NCBI RefSeq assembly: GCF_002632875.1
Contig: NZ_NJCX01000011.1
Span: 1-64,000 of the forward strand
DNA from: Xenorhabdus kozodoii
GTDB taxonomy: Bacteria > Pseudomonadota > Gammaproteobacteria > Enterobacterales > Enterobacteriaceae
DNA: 64,000 bases
Reading direction: 5' to 3'
The notes under the pieces are model-generated. The model did not search any database, was not told where the DNA came from, and worked only from the letters and a program-made list of their open reading frames with translations. Shown here one piece after another: positions 48,914-59,155 of the stretch (within the stretch, counting starts at the first letter, position 1; each line of letters opens with the position of its first letter). Made by a program: the position numbers and the translations under genes.

Positions 48914-49513
48914 ATGACAACATCTCTTTCCCCCAGAAAGAAAGCGGCAAAAAAGGGTTTAAATCCAATCAAGCTGTGGCAAAAGGGAGGCTTCCTATCC
49001 ATAGTACCGATAATCACAGCGCTAATAGTCATAACCGGTTGCTCATCAAAGGAAAAAGCACCTCCCTATCGATTAATTTTCGATACAAAACCTAATGTGA
49101 ATAATTCAGCACCGATGAAAATAGACATCTTTTTATTAAAATCTAATGAAGAGTTTATGTCTGCCGACTTTTTTTCCCTGCAAGACAATGCCCGGAAGAA
49201 TATGTTGGGCGATAAGCTGGTTAATAAGAACCAGTTATTTATACGCCCTTCCCAAGCCACGCATTGCCTATTGGAAAAAAGCCAACCAGAAGCCAATTAT
49301 ATTGGGCTTATCGCTGAGTATAAGGAATTAAATGGCAAAAAATGGCGTATTTCATTTCCCGTACCTGTACCTGAAAAACCCTCTTTTTACGAGTTCTGGC
49401 GCTCTCCTTCTGACGAATTACGGGTGTGCGTAAAAGTCACTAATCATGGCTTAAGTCTCATTAAAGAATGTCACTTAAGTTGCGTGGCAGGAGCTGAAAA
49501 AAATAATGAATAG
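48914..49513 (+). CDS. tssJ: TssJ, T6SS outer-membrane lipoprotein
   Basis: The 199-residue protein has a signal peptide with lipobox VITGC (Cys43) followed by SSKEKAPPYRL. TssJ (VasD/Lip) anchors the T6SS membrane complex to the outer membrane and binds TssM. The mature domain is a beta-sandwich (YRLIFDTKPNVNN, PMKIDIFLLKSNEEF). The region before the hydrophobic core is unusually long and basic (about 25 residues). Its stop lies 8 bases inside tssK. Confidence 0.88.
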   Translation: MTTSLSPRKKAAKKGLNPIKLWQKGGFLSIVPIITALIVITGCSSKEKAPPYRLIFDTKPNVNNSAPMKIDIFLLKSNEEFMSADFFSLQDNARKNMLGDKLVNKNQLFIRPSQATHCLLEKSQPEANYIGLIAEYKELNGKKWRISFPVPVPEKPSFYEFWRSPSDELRVCVKVTNHGLSLIKECHLSCVAGAEKNNE

Positions 49514-50852
49514 ATCAGAAAAAGTTATCTGGACAGAGGGGATGTTTTTGCGCCCCCACCACTTCCAGCAGGCCGAAAACTATTTGGAAGCCTATATTCG
49601 TGACTGGGGGGTAGCACAGAATCCTTACTATTGGGGCTTTTTGACCCTCGAATGGGATCAAGAATCACTTAATCTGGGCAAAGTCAGTCTTTCCACAGCC
49701 TGTGGTATTTTTCCTGACGGAACCCCCTTTAGTTTTGATGCCACCGATGCCCCGACCCCTTTACAGCTTGGTGAAAACCCGTCGGATAACCATGTTGTTC
49801 TGGCTTTACCCACTTTCCGGCGAGGAAAAGAAGAAGTTATTTTCAGTGAAAAAAACGACTCTTTAGCACGCTTTGTCAGCTTTGAAACTGAAGTCAACGA
49901 CTTTAATGCCATGTCAGTTGGTAATGCGGCAATCCAATTTGGCAAAATGCGTTTGCGCCTGATGCTGGAATCTGATTTAACCCCTGAGTGGACGGCATTG
50001 AGCCTTGTGCATGTCATGAATAAAACAAATGACAAAAAAATCCACCTTGATCCACTGTTTATTCCTCCCGTGCTTAACTGCCATGCAAGTCCACAACTAT
50101 CCACCTTTATCAAAGATATACAAGACTTGCTAGAGCAACGCCGACAACAAATTAGCCAACGCCTGCTACAATTAGGCCAATACCACGATTCAGAGATTAT
50201 GGATTTTCTCTTGTTGTCACTGTTGAATCGCTATAGTGGTCAGGTGAGCCATATGAGAAACCTGTCATTACTGCATCCAGAACGGTTATTCAGTGAGTGG
50301 TTACAATTTGCCACGGAATTAGCGACATTCTCCCAACGCCGTATACCCGGAGAGGATTTACCCTCCTATGATCATGACAATTTAACACGGTGCTTCAATC
50401 AGCTCATGTTCCAATTGCGCCAAGGGTTATCCATCATTCTGGAAGAACATGCCATTCAGTTACCCTTAACGGAATACTCCCATGGTTTGAATATTGCGAC
50501 CTTGCCCGACGCCAATATGATAAATATGTTCAGCTTTATTCTGGCCGTCCATGCTGATGTTGCGAATGAGATGCTGGTGAGCAATTTCCCAGCCCAAATG
50601 AAAATTGCCCCCGTTGGACGTATACGTGAATTGGTTCAATTGCAATTACCCGGCATCTCGCTGCGGGCAATGCCATCCGTACCCAGGCAAATTCCCTGGC
50701 ATTCAGGTTATGTCTATTTTGAATTAGAAAAAGAAGGTGACTTATGGAAACAAATGGAGAAATCCAGCGGCTTTGCATTGCACTTGGCCGGTGATTTCCC
50801 TGGCTTAAGAATTGAGTTTTGGGCTGTCCGTAATCAGGAAAAATCGAGGTAA
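49506..50852 (+). CDS. tssK: TssK, T6SS baseplate-membrane connector
   Basis: TssK (448 residues, usual length) links the baseplate wedge to the TssJLM complex. The N-terminus KVIWTEGMFLRPHHFQQAEN is the family signature. Other conserved parts are MLRPHHF, LPLTEYSHGLNIATLPDAN and LRIEFWAVRN at the end. The start overlaps tssJ by 8 bases, so translation is coupled. Confidence 0.95.
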   Translation: MNRSEKVIWTEGMFLRPHHFQQAENYLEAYIRDWGVAQNPYYWGFLTLEWDQESLNLGKVSLSTACGIFPDGTPFSFDATDAPTPLQLGENPSDNHVVLALPTFRRGKEEVIFSEKNDSLARFVSFETEVNDFNAMSVGNAAIQFGKMRLRLMLESDLTPEWTALSLVHVMNKTNDKKIHLDPLFIPPVLNCHASPQLSTFIKDIQDLLEQRRQQISQRLLQLGQYHDSEIMDFLLLSLLNRYSGQVSHMRNLSLLHPERLFSEWLQFATELATFSQRRIPGEDLPSYDHDNLTRCFNQLMFQLRQGLSIILEEHAIQLPLTEYSHGLNIATLPDANMINMFSFILAVHADVANEMLVSNFPAQMKIAPVGRIRELVQLQLPGISLRAMPSVPRQIPWHSGYVYFELEKEGDLWKQMEKSSGFALHLAGDFPGLRIEFWAVRNQEKSR

Positions 50853-50860
50853 CAAAGCCA

Positions 50861-52090
50861 ATGACGCAAGAGAAGCAAGAAACCGGATATAAAAGGCTTT
50901 CTATTGATGGCAATCATAATCCTTTGGTTTTTGCAGCAAACCCATTGTTAAATACTATTCCTCAAATCCGGCATTCGCTTGTTCACCCTGATCCCGCCAA
51001 TTTACGTCAGCAATTGATCAATGAAATCCGGCGCTTTGAAGTAGAATGCCAGCAAGCCAACTTGCCCTATGAAGTGATCATTGGCGCACGTTACTGTTTA
51101 TGTACTGCATTGGATGAAGCGGCTGCACTCACGCCTTGGGGACTGCGCAGTGTTTGGTCTGGCAGTGGGCTGCTCGTCACTTTTCACAATGAAACATGGG
51201 GGGGAGAAAAATTTTTCCAGCTGTTAGCCAAATTATCACAAAATCCAAAAGATAACCTGTTCCTCTTAGAGCTCATTAACTTCTGTCTCCAACTTGGATT
51301 CGAAGGACGCTATCGAGTCATGGATAACGGACGTACTCAATTAGAAACCGTGAAACAACGTTTGTTTCAGTTAATACACTCAATGAGAGGCAACTACCCG
51401 GCCGAATTGTCACAACAAGTACAAGCCATCACTGTGCCAAATAAATCTTGGCATTTCTCTTTATCGATATGGATCTCTACAACAATATTAATTTTTTTGG
51501 TCTGTATCTTATATATAGGCTTGAATTGGCGATTGAACGACACAATTAACCCCGTTTTGGCAAAAATCTACCAGACTCATTTACCCGATGTGATTGTCAG
51601 CAACAGAGTGTTGCCATCTGCCCACCCCACCCTGAACCTGCAAAGCATGTTGCAAGAGGAAGTGGCTGCGGGATTATTAAATGTTACTGACATGCCTGAC
51701 AAAAGCGTGATCACGTTACAGGGGGATGGTTTGTTCAGCACGAGTTCTGTTCAGGTTAAACACCGATATTTGGATGTCATCAGGCGTATTGCTGAGGCAT
51801 TGGATCATTTTAACGGAGAAATCCTGGTCGTCGGGTATACCGATAATGTTCCCATTAACAGCCGTCACGCCCGCTTTTCATCCAATTATTCTTTATCGCT
51901 GGCGAGAGCTAAATCTGTACAAAAAGCGCTTCAGCCTTACCTGAACCAACCAGAACGAATCATCACAGAGGGAAGAGGTGCCCGCGATCCTTTGGTTCCC
52001 AATAATACGCCGGGTAATCGGGCTAAAAACAGGCGAGTCGAAATCACACTGTTAGTTTCTCCTGTAAATCAACCGATAGAAGGAAACTAA
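50861..52090 (+). CDS. tssL: TssL with C-terminal OmpA-like domain
   Basis: The 409-residue inner-membrane protein combines a DotU/IcmH-type cytoplasmic domain (about 20-190, with ARYCLCTALDEAAALTPWG), one membrane helix (about 200-222, WISTTILIFLVCILYIGL), and a periplasmic OmpA-C peptidoglycan-binding domain (about 290-400, VVGYTDNVPINSRH, LSLARAKSVQKAL, NTPGNRAKNRRVEI). Such extended TssL forms anchor the machine to the cell wall directly, so a separate TagL is not needed. tssM follows after 4 bases. Confidence 0.95.
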   Translation: MTQEKQETGYKRLSIDGNHNPLVFAANPLLNTIPQIRHSLVHPDPANLRQQLINEIRRFEVECQQANLPYEVIIGARYCLCTALDEAAALTPWGLRSVWSGSGLLVTFHNETWGGEKFFQLLAKLSQNPKDNLFLLELINFCLQLGFEGRYRVMDNGRTQLETVKQRLFQLIHSMRGNYPAELSQQVQAITVPNKSWHFSLSIWISTTILIFLVCILYIGLNWRLNDTINPVLAKIYQTHLPDVIVSNRVLPSAHPTLNLQSMLQEEVAAGLLNVTDMPDKSVITLQGDGLFSTSSVQVKHRYLDVIRRIAEALDHFNGEILVVGYTDNVPINSRHARFSSNYSLSLARAKSVQKALQPYLNQPERIITEGRGARDPLVPNNTPGNRAKNRRVEITLLVSPVNQPIEGN

Positions 52091-52094
52091 GATC

Positions 52095-55000
52095 ATGTTG
52101 AGTGTACTCTTTTCTATCATTACCAGTCGATTAACATGGAGCTTTTTAGGGACAACGGTTATTGCTTTCGTTATCTGGTTTATTGGCCCGACTATTTCTA
52201 TTGGTCATTCGCTCCCTTTTGAGACAAAAGCGGCACGGATTATAACCATTGTTTCTTTCTTCTTTATTTGGTTACTGAGTCAAGTCACGCCAAGGCTGTA
52301 CCGGGCATGGTTCAACCAGAAGCTGGCCAAGCAATTGAATATCACTCAGGATGAGAACAAGGAAAAACAGCAGAGTGAACAACATATTACATTAGCAGAA
52401 CGTTTTTCTGATTCAGCAAAGTTATTGAAAAAAGCCTATTTTTCTGGCTTGTATAACAAAAATAAACCAAGCTGGATAAACTTTTTCAACCGCCAATATA
52501 TCTATCAATTACCCTGGTATCTGGTTATCGGCGCGCCCAATTCGGGTAAAACAACCGCTCTGGCAAATTCTGGCTTACATTTTCCGCTATCGGACTATCT
52601 TGGTAAATCGGCACTGTACAGCATGCAAGGCATGGATAGCTGTAATTGGTGGTTCACCAATAAAGCGGTCCTACTCGATACCGCAGGCCGCTATACCACA
52701 CAGGACAGTCTCCATCAGCAAGATGCCGATGAATGGAAAAATTTCATCAGGTTGTTGAAAAAGTACCGTATCCGCCAACCCCTCAATGGCGTCATTGTGA
52801 CTATCAGTGTGGAAGATTTACTGAGCGCCTCAACGGAAAAACGGGATCAGCAGGCTTATATGCTGCGCAGGCGCCTGACAGAGTTACATGAACAACTCAA
52901 GATACGGCTCCCTATTTACATCATGGTGACCAAAACGGATCGGTTAAAAGGGTTTAGTGCGTATTTCGCCCATTTTGACAAAAAAGCTCGTGAGCAAATT
53001 TGGGGATTCAATTTCCCGTGGGATAATTTTTCACAAGATAAATGGAATAAAGCCCTTGACTTTAATCTGAATGAAATCTTTGAGCAACAATATGACCAAT
53101 TACAATTGCGATTAGATGCTGAGTTACCTTCTATTCTGTTAAACGAACCTCATTCACGGCAATGTGCTGAAAGTTATTTGTTCCCACAAGAAGTTACGTC
53201 CCTGCGCCCACTGATTGCGCAATACCTTGAAATTGTATTTGCAAAGTCAGGATTCGAAATACCTTACTACCCAAGAGGGATTTATTTCACCAGTGGAACA
53301 CAAGAAGGGGTAACCTTTGACAATGTTATGGCAAAACTTAACGACAATTTTCAGTTACCGACAGATAACAATAGCGATGCCATGTCATGGGATAATGATA
53401 AAGGAACAAAACCCCCGACCCACCAAACTTATTTTCTGAAAAATCTACTGGAAAATATCTTTCAGGAAGCAGGCATTGCCGGTTATAACCGCTGGTGGAT
53501 ATATCGAAAACGCCTTCTGGCCGGATTGGGATATCTTGTTTCGGTTGCAGTACTGGCATTGGCAGCGAATTTACTGTTGACCAGCTACAACAATAACAAA
53601 AATTACCTGATGGAAGTGCAAAACAAAATTCCAGAAATTGTGGCACAAGGCGATAAATTAAAGAAAAATTCCAATGATATTTATGCCTTACTTCCCATTT
53701 TAAATGCCTTGTCCTATCTAGATAAAAGCCATAGTTTTTCCTTGGAAAAGCCCCCCTTATCCTATCGGATGGGGCTATATAGTGGTAAACAAATCAGTGA
53801 GGCCAGCCAATCCCTATATCAAAAAGCACTACATACATTATTGTTGCCTCAAATAGCGGCTATTATCACGCACCAGATGCATGATGATAACAATGATGAC
53901 ATAGAGAAAAGCTACAATACGCTAAAGGCTTACCAAATGTTATACCTGCCTAAACATTATGATGGTCAGTTTCTGCATAATTGGGTCATGCAATATTTGA
54001 AAAACCACCTAAAAGACGATACAACCCAACAGCAGTTGCAACAAATTGAGGGGCACATCAGCCAGCTGTTAGATAACCAGGTTGTCACATCGCCCTTTAT
54101 TCGTGACGACTATCTGGTCGAAAAAAAACAGGCATTAATTAGCAGTATTCCCCCCGCACAACGTGCCTATAATTATTTGAAGGAAAAATTAATTGATGAT
54201 CCCAATCTAGCTCCCGTAAATTTGGAAACCCTCGCGGGTCCCCAGGCTGAATTCGTTTTTTCGCGCCTTAGTGGTGCACCCATGACGGATGGCATACCGG
54301 GTATGTTCACCCCAGCCGGTTATAAGCAAGGTCTTGAGAAAAATCTCAATACTTTTCTAACCACTTTGTACTCGCAAGATAATTGGGTACTCGGTACTTA
54401 TACCCAAAAGCAGGCCGATGAAGAGATCAAATCACTCGTTAAACAATTCTATATTGACGACTATATCGATCAGTGGAGCACGTTTTTGGAGGATATTCGC
54501 CTGAGAAATATCGATAGTTTAGAACAACGGATCAACACAGCGCGTTTATTATCTTCTTTTGATTCACCGATGCGTAACCTTTTAATTAATGTCAGTAAAA
54601 ATGTCACGTTGAATAAAAATGACAATAATACCAAGCAGCTCAACAAGATCGTAAAGAATCAATCAGGGAAGTTGACAAAATTAGTGCCCAACCAAATCAT
54701 CAAACAAATACCCGCATATCATGCCCAACCGACATCAGAACAAAAATTAGAAGTGCACTTTGCACAATTAATTAAGCTGGCAACAAGACTAAATAAAAAT
54801 AGCCAAAGTATCCCCTTTGATAAAACGTTAAAAGAAATCGGTGAATTATATTTGTATTTAACATCAGTACGAAATGCAACTAATACAGGTATGCCCTTGC
54901 CTCCCAATAAGATTATCACTCAGTTACAAACAACATCAGAACTTTTGCCTACGCCGTTCAACGGCATGGTTTCCTCGCTCGCAGTGGGTGCCAGTAGCGA

Positions 55001-55757
55001 TACCCAGATGAGTGATATGAAAAATGTCGGTAAACACCTCAATGCAGAAATTGGCCGCTTTTGCAATCAAGCGATTGCCAATCGCTACCCATTGATGCCG
55101 AACGCACAGCGAGACATCAGGCCTGATGACATGGCGCGGATGTTCGCTCCCTCAACCGGCTTAATGGACAGTTTTTTCCAGAAAAATTTAGAGGATAAAG
55201 TCGATACGACCTTACCAAAATGGCAATTTATGCCCGGCGTGAATGGCAAGCCTTTGCCTGGCGGGACAGCGTTACTCCAACCTTTTCAACAGGCGCAAGT
55301 TATCCGTGATACGTTATTTACCAGCGGAACGCCAACGCCACTGTTTCACGTTATGGTTCGTCCAGTCAGCATGGATAACGACATATTAAGTATGGTGCTG
55401 GATGTCGATGGGCAGAAATTAGAATACAGCCACGGCCCGCAACTTTTACAACTGATTAACTGGCCAGGTCCCGCCAGAAACAATATGGTTCGCATGCAAT
55501 TGAATTTAAATGATGGTACTACCGCGAATTTATCAACGACGGGGTTCTGGGCACTGAACCGATTGTTGGATCAGGCAAAACGTATCAGGCATGATAAGAC
55601 AGAAAAGTCATCCTATGCTAGTGATATGAGTTTATGGGCAAAATTTGATATCAGTGGTCATACTGTCTTGCTGGAGTTTACCCCAAACAGCATTTTCAGC
55701 CCATTTAGTCTCCCTCGTTTTTCGTGCCCAAACCCAAAATTGTTTCAACTAGCCTGA
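52095..55757 (+). CDS. tssM: TssM, IcmF-type inner-membrane scaffold
   Basis: TssM (1220 residues) spans the inner membrane and periplasm and binds TssJ and TssL. Two N-terminal helices (WSFLGTTVIAFVIWFIG and a second near residue 60) are followed by a cytoplasmic NTPase domain with Walker A VIGAPNSGKTTAL (about residue 145) and VLLDTAGRYTTQ. A third helix is near residue 480 (LLAGLGYLVSVAVLALAANLL). The periplasmic part ends in the IcmF C-terminal domain (FDISGHTVLLEFTPNSIFSP). The ATP site is intact. Confidence 0.95.
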   Translation: MLSVLFSIITSRLTWSFLGTTVIAFVIWFIGPTISIGHSLPFETKAARIITIVSFFFIWLLSQVTPRLYRAWFNQKLAKQLNITQDENKEKQQSEQHITLAERFSDSAKLLKKAYFSGLYNKNKPSWINFFNRQYIYQLPWYLVIGAPNSGKTTALANSGLHFPLSDYLGKSALYSMQGMDSCNWWFTNKAVLLDTAGRYTTQDSLHQQDADEWKNFIRLLKKYRIRQPLNGVIVTISVEDLLSASTEKRDQQAYMLRRRLTELHEQLKIRLPIYIMVTKTDRLKGFSAYFAHFDKKAREQIWGFNFPWDNFSQDKWNKALDFNLNEIFEQQYDQLQLRLDAELPSILLNEPHSRQCAESYLFPQEVTSLRPLIAQYLEIVFAKSGFEIPYYPRGIYFTSGTQEGVTFDNVMAKLNDNFQLPTDNNSDAMSWDNDKGTKPPTHQTYFLKNLLENIFQEAGIAGYNRWWIYRKRLLAGLGYLVSVAVLALAANLLLTSYNNNKNYLMEVQNKIPEIVAQGDKLKKNSNDIYALLPILNALSYLDKSHSFSLEKPPLSYRMGLYSGKQISEASQSLYQKALHTLLLPQIAAIITHQMHDDNNDDIEKSYNTLKAYQMLYLPKHYDGQFLHNWVMQYLKNHLKDDTTQQQLQQIEGHISQLLDNQVVTSPFIRDDYLVEKKQALISSIPPAQRAYNYLKEKLIDDPNLAPVNLETLAGPQAEFVFSRLSGAPMTDGIPGMFTPAGYKQGLEKNLNTFLTTLYSQDNWVLGTYTQKQADEEIKSLVKQFYIDDYIDQWSTFLEDIRLRNIDSLEQRINTARLLSSFDSPMRNLLINVSKNVTLNKNDNNTKQLNKIVKNQSGKLTKLVPNQIIKQIPAYHAQPTSEQKLEVHFAQLIKLATRLNKNSQSIPFDKTLKEIGELYLYLTSVRNATNTGMPLPPNKIITQLQTTSELLPTPFNGMVSSLAVGASSDTQMSDMKNVGKHLNAEIGRFCNQAIANRYPLMPNAQRDIRPDDMARMFAPSTGLMDSFFQKNLEDKVDTTLPKWQFMPGVNGKPLPGGTALLQPFQQAQVIRDTLFTSGTPTPLFHVMVRPVSMDNDILSMVLDVDGQKLEYSHGPQLLQLINWPGPARNNMVRMQLNLNDGTTANLSTTGFWALNRLLDQAKRIRHDKTEKSSYASDMSLWAKFDISGHTVLLEFTPNSIFSPFSLPRFSCPNPKLFQLA

Positions 55758-55798
55758 CCAATATTTCCACTTTGAACCAAATACAAGCTGAAAATACT

Positions 55799-56866
55799 AT
55801 GAATATTGATGCTTTACTCTCCCCAATCAGTGCGGAATTTCCCTGCGGGGAAAACCTCGAATACGATAATGAATTTCTGGCCTTAGAGCAGATCCTCATC
55901 GAAAAACCCGAACAGCAGTTTGGCGATGTACTCATCCCAGCTGAGCCACCCAACTGGATAGAGGTAGAAAAAAAAGCCATTCTCTTGCTGTCCCGTTCTA
56001 AAGATCTGCGGGTCATCATCGCCCTGATGCAAGCATGGTTAAGTATACGGGGAATATGTGGGTATGCCGATGGCCTCGTTTTACTCCGCCAGACCCTGGA
56101 GCGCTATTGGGAAGAGGCATGGCCAAAACTGGAGTTCAATGGTGAATATGATCCCTTATTTCGCTTAAACACTCTGGCCGCTATTGAAGACGGTTCTCCG
56201 TGTACAATAAGCGCCCAAGATTCAATAATACTCAGAAGTGTTCCGACAGAATTGTCATTACAGGAAGTTTGCTTACTGCTTAATGGTACGGTAACAGAAA
56301 TCAAAGATTATACTGGCGGACGCACTCGATTAGTTAATGAATTGAAACAACAACCTAATAGCCCTGAGATTCTGGCAATCATCTCCATTCGCCAACAACT
56401 TACGGCCCTGATTGAAATTATTCGCCACAATTTATCCGACATTCATGTGCCTGAATTGCCGCATTTTTTAAAGCAGTTAGATACCATCATTGAATTTTAC
56501 TCCAGTCATAAATCAGGAATAGGCACCCCCAACACGGGAACATTTCATTCCTCGCCCCTGATGCAACAACAAACGGCAACAGAACAAACAGCCGCATCAA
56601 CACCCCTTACACCACCTGAAAAGGGTGTTTTTCCCTATTGGCACGAGATCGAAGTCTGTGACCGTGATGAGGCGCGAATTTTATTGGAAAAAGCCAAAAT
56701 TTATTTTCTTAAACATGAGCCAAGCCATCCGGCTCCGATAATGATTGACCGCATTCTACGGCTGATTGACAGCGATTTTATCAATATTATCTACGATCTT
56801 GTTCCAGAAGGCTTAAATCAGCTTGAAACCATTTTCGGCCGCCCGAATAACCCTGATACGGATTAA
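55799..56866 (+). CDS. tssA: TssA, T6SS sheath-cap and assembly protein
   Basis: The 355-residue protein has the ImpA N-terminal domain (LLSPISAEFPCGENLEYDNEF, CGYADGLVLLRQTLERYWEE, DPLFRLNTLAAI). Its length fits the short TssA class rather than the long 500-residue class of enteroaggregative E. coli. An in-frame GTG at 55724 would overlap the end of tssM by 34 bases and add 25 residues before the family start; ATG 55799 is preferred although no strong ribosome binding site precedes either. The C-terminal 60 residues (EICDRDEARILLEKAK-like) are helical. Confidence 0.9.
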   Translation: MNIDALLSPISAEFPCGENLEYDNEFLALEQILIEKPEQQFGDVLIPAEPPNWIEVEKKAILLLSRSKDLRVIIALMQAWLSIRGICGYADGLVLLRQTLERYWEEAWPKLEFNGEYDPLFRLNTLAAIEDGSPCTISAQDSIILRSVPTELSLQEVCLLLNGTVTEIKDYTGGRTRLVNELKQQPNSPEILAIISIRQQLTALIEIIRHNLSDIHVPELPHFLKQLDTIIEFYSSHKSGIGTPNTGTFHSSPLMQQQTATEQTAASTPLTPPEKGVFPYWHEIEVCDRDEARILLEKAKIYFLKHEPSHPAPIMIDRILRLIDSDFINIIYDLVPEGLNQLETIFGRPNNPDTD

Positions 56867-56911
56867 TGAGTCCTTACTTTAACCCTTTCATTTATTTGCC
56901 GCCGAATCCCC

Positions 56912-57051
56912 TATACCCAGCCATTTTCTAGCCGCAACCTGATGAAGAAGTGAACGTCTCTTGAGATATATAGCTAACGATTGTATGGCTATATGGCCAA
57001 GATACGTGTACGTCACGCTTACCGAACTGCGGCTTAAAGATAAAAGGGTAT
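56912..57051. repeat. possible TATACCC-ended repeat between tssA and tssB
   Basis: The segment starts TATACCCAGCCATTTTCTAG and ends CTTAAAGATAAAAGGGTATC, about 140 bp, with inverted TATACCC/GGGTAT ends. The inner blocks AGCCGCAACCTG and ACTGCGGCTTAAAGA recall the long dispersed repeats of Xenorhabdus and Photorhabdus. It looks like a diverged copy and occupies most of the 221-base tssA-tssB gap. Confidence 0.45.
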
Positions 57052-57087
57052 CAACTTAGTGATCCAGCCAGTAATGGAGAATTTGTT

Positions 57088-57618
57088 ATGAAATCCAGTG
57101 GACAAAAGTTTATCGCAAGGAATCGCCCTCCTCGCGTACAGATTGAATACGATGTTGAACTTTATGGTTCAGAGAAAACTGTCCAATTACCCTTTGTTAT
57201 GGGAGTGATGGCTGACTTGGCAGGAAAACCCGCCGAAGCCTTACCCGACGTCAATGATCGCAAGTTCTTGGAAATTGACATTGACAACTTTGATGAGCGT
57301 ATGAGTTCAATCAAGCCCAGGGCTGCCTTTCAGGTTGAAAACAGCCTGACGGGTGATGGCAAGTTAAATATCGATTTAACCTTTGAAAATATGGAAGATT
57401 TTCAACCCGATTCCATAGCCAAAAAGGTAGAGCCCTTAGCCCAATTGCTGGAAGCACGTACTCAACTGGCAAATTTGCTTTCTTATATGGACGGTAAAAA
57501 CGGCGCAGAAAAACTGATTGCCGAGATATTGCAAAACCCCGCCCTGCTGAAATCCTTGGCGGAAGCTCCAAATCCTGAAGATAGTCATTCAGGAGAAGGT
57601 ACTGAAGATAAGGAGTAA
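57088..57618 (+). CDS. tssB: TssB, T6SS sheath small subunit
   Basis: TssB/VipA (176 residues) assembles with TssC into the contractile sheath. The N-terminal SSGQKFIARNRPPRVQIEYD and LPFVMGVMADLAGKP are conserved, as is the C-terminal helix ARTQLANLLSYMDGKNGAE that engages TssC. GGAG lies 8 bases before the ATG. tssC starts 3 bases after the stop. Confidence 0.96.
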   Translation: MKSSGQKFIARNRPPRVQIEYDVELYGSEKTVQLPFVMGVMADLAGKPAEALPDVNDRKFLEIDIDNFDERMSSIKPRAAFQVENSLTGDGKLNIDLTFENMEDFQPDSIAKKVEPLAQLLEARTQLANLLSYMDGKNGAEKLIAEILQNPALLKSLAEAPNPEDSHSGEGTEDKE

Positions 57619-57621
57619 TTG

Positions 57622-59124
57622 ATGAACCCAACCGAACAAGAAACCCAGATTCAACAAGCACTGGTCTCAAAAGAGTATACCCCTGATGAACTCAGTGCAT
57701 TGCTGAATAAGGAATTTCGCCCGCAAAGTGATCATACCCGCAGTGCCGTTGAGAATGCGGTGAAAACACTGGCACAACAGGCGTTGGAAAATACGGTCAC
57801 TATTTCTGGCGACACCTACCGAACTATCCAATCATTGATTGCTGAAATTGATACCAAAATATCACAGCAGATGAACCATATTCTGCACCATAAAGAATTC
57901 CAGACCTTGGAAGGTGCCTGGCGTGGTTTGCACTATTTGGTCAACAATACAGAAACCGATGAGATGTTGAAAATCCGTGTGATGTGCATTTCCAAAAAGG
58001 AATTAGGTAACACACTAAAACGTTTCAAAGGTGTTAGTTGGGATCAAAGCCCGATTTTCAAAAAGATCTATGAAGCGGAATATGGTCAATTTGGTGGCGA
58101 ACCTTTCGGCTGTTTGGTGGGGGATTACTATTTCGACCATACCGCGCCGGATGTTGAACTTCTGCGCCAGATGGCACAAATCAGCGCGGCAGCACACTGT
58201 CCATTTATTTCAGGCGCATCACCGAGTGTTATGCAAATGGAATCGTGGCAGGAATTAGCGAATCCACGGGATCTTTCCAAGATTTTCCAAAACACGGAAT
58301 ATGCACCTTGGCGCAGTTTACGTGAATCAGAAGACGTGCGTTACATCGGATTGGCGTTACCTCGTTTCCTCTCCCGTCTGCCCTATGGTGCCCTCACCAA
58401 TCCCGTTGATAATTTCAACTTTGAGGAGAATACGGAAGGCCCAACCCATGGTAACTACACCTGGGCAAATGCCGCCTATGCCATGGCGGTCAACATTAAC
58501 CGCTCTTTTAAGCTGTATGGCTGGTGTACGTCTATCCGTGGTGTAGAATCCGGCGGTATTGTAGAAAACTTGCCTTGCTACACGTTTCCTTCCGATGATG
58601 GTGGCGTGGATATGAAGTGTCCGACTGAAATAGCCATTAGTGATCGGCGTGAAGCAGAATTGGCACAAAATGGTTTAATTCCGTTATTGCACCGCAAAAA
58701 TACGGACATGGCCGCCTTTATCGGTGCCCAATCCTTGCAAAAGCCGGCAGAATACTACGATCCGGATGCGACCGCCAATGCCAACCTGGCTGCCCGTCTG
58801 CCCTACTTATTTGCCTGCTGCCGTTTTGCCCACTACCTGAAATGTATCGTGCGCGACAAAATCGGGACTTTTCAGGAGCGTTCAGATATGGAGCGTTGGC
58901 TTAATGATTGGATTATAAATTATGTTGATGGTGATCCGATCAACTCATCACAGGGAACCAAAGCGAGAAAACCGCTAGCCGCAGCAGAGGTTCTGGTAGA
59001 GGACATAGAGGGTAACCCTGGCTATTATCAAGCTAAATTTTTCCTGCGTCCCCACTATCAATTGGAAGGCTTGACCGTTTCTCTGCGTTTAGTCTCAAAA
59101 CTCCCTTCCTTAAAAGGAACCTGA
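57622..59124 (+). CDS. tssC: TssC, T6SS sheath large subunit
   Basis: TssC/VipB (500 residues) is the main sheath protein and is depolymerised by ClpV after contraction. Conserved blocks are LEGAWRGLHYLVNNTETDE, PFGCLVGDYYFDH, GPTHGNYTWANAAYAMA and QERSDMERWLNDWI. ATG 57622 is chosen, 6 bases after AGGAG; a TTG codon immediately upstream is in frame but poorly spaced. Confidence 0.97.
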   Translation: MNPTEQETQIQQALVSKEYTPDELSALLNKEFRPQSDHTRSAVENAVKTLAQQALENTVTISGDTYRTIQSLIAEIDTKISQQMNHILHHKEFQTLEGAWRGLHYLVNNTETDEMLKIRVMCISKKELGNTLKRFKGVSWDQSPIFKKIYEAEYGQFGGEPFGCLVGDYYFDHTAPDVELLRQMAQISAAAHCPFISGASPSVMQMESWQELANPRDLSKIFQNTEYAPWRSLRESEDVRYIGLALPRFLSRLPYGALTNPVDNFNFEENTEGPTHGNYTWANAAYAMAVNINRSFKLYGWCTSIRGVESGGIVENLPCYTFPSDDGGVDMKCPTEIAISDRREAELAQNGLIPLLHRKNTDMAAFIGAQSLQKPAEYYDPDATANANLAARLPYLFACCRFAHYLKCIVRDKIGTFQERSDMERWLNDWIINYVDGDPINSSQGTKARKPLAAAEVLVEDIEGNPGYYQAKFFLRPHYQLEGLTVSLRLVSKLPSLKGT

Positions 59125-59155
59125 TATTAACATGTTAAAGAACAGTCTTTACCTG

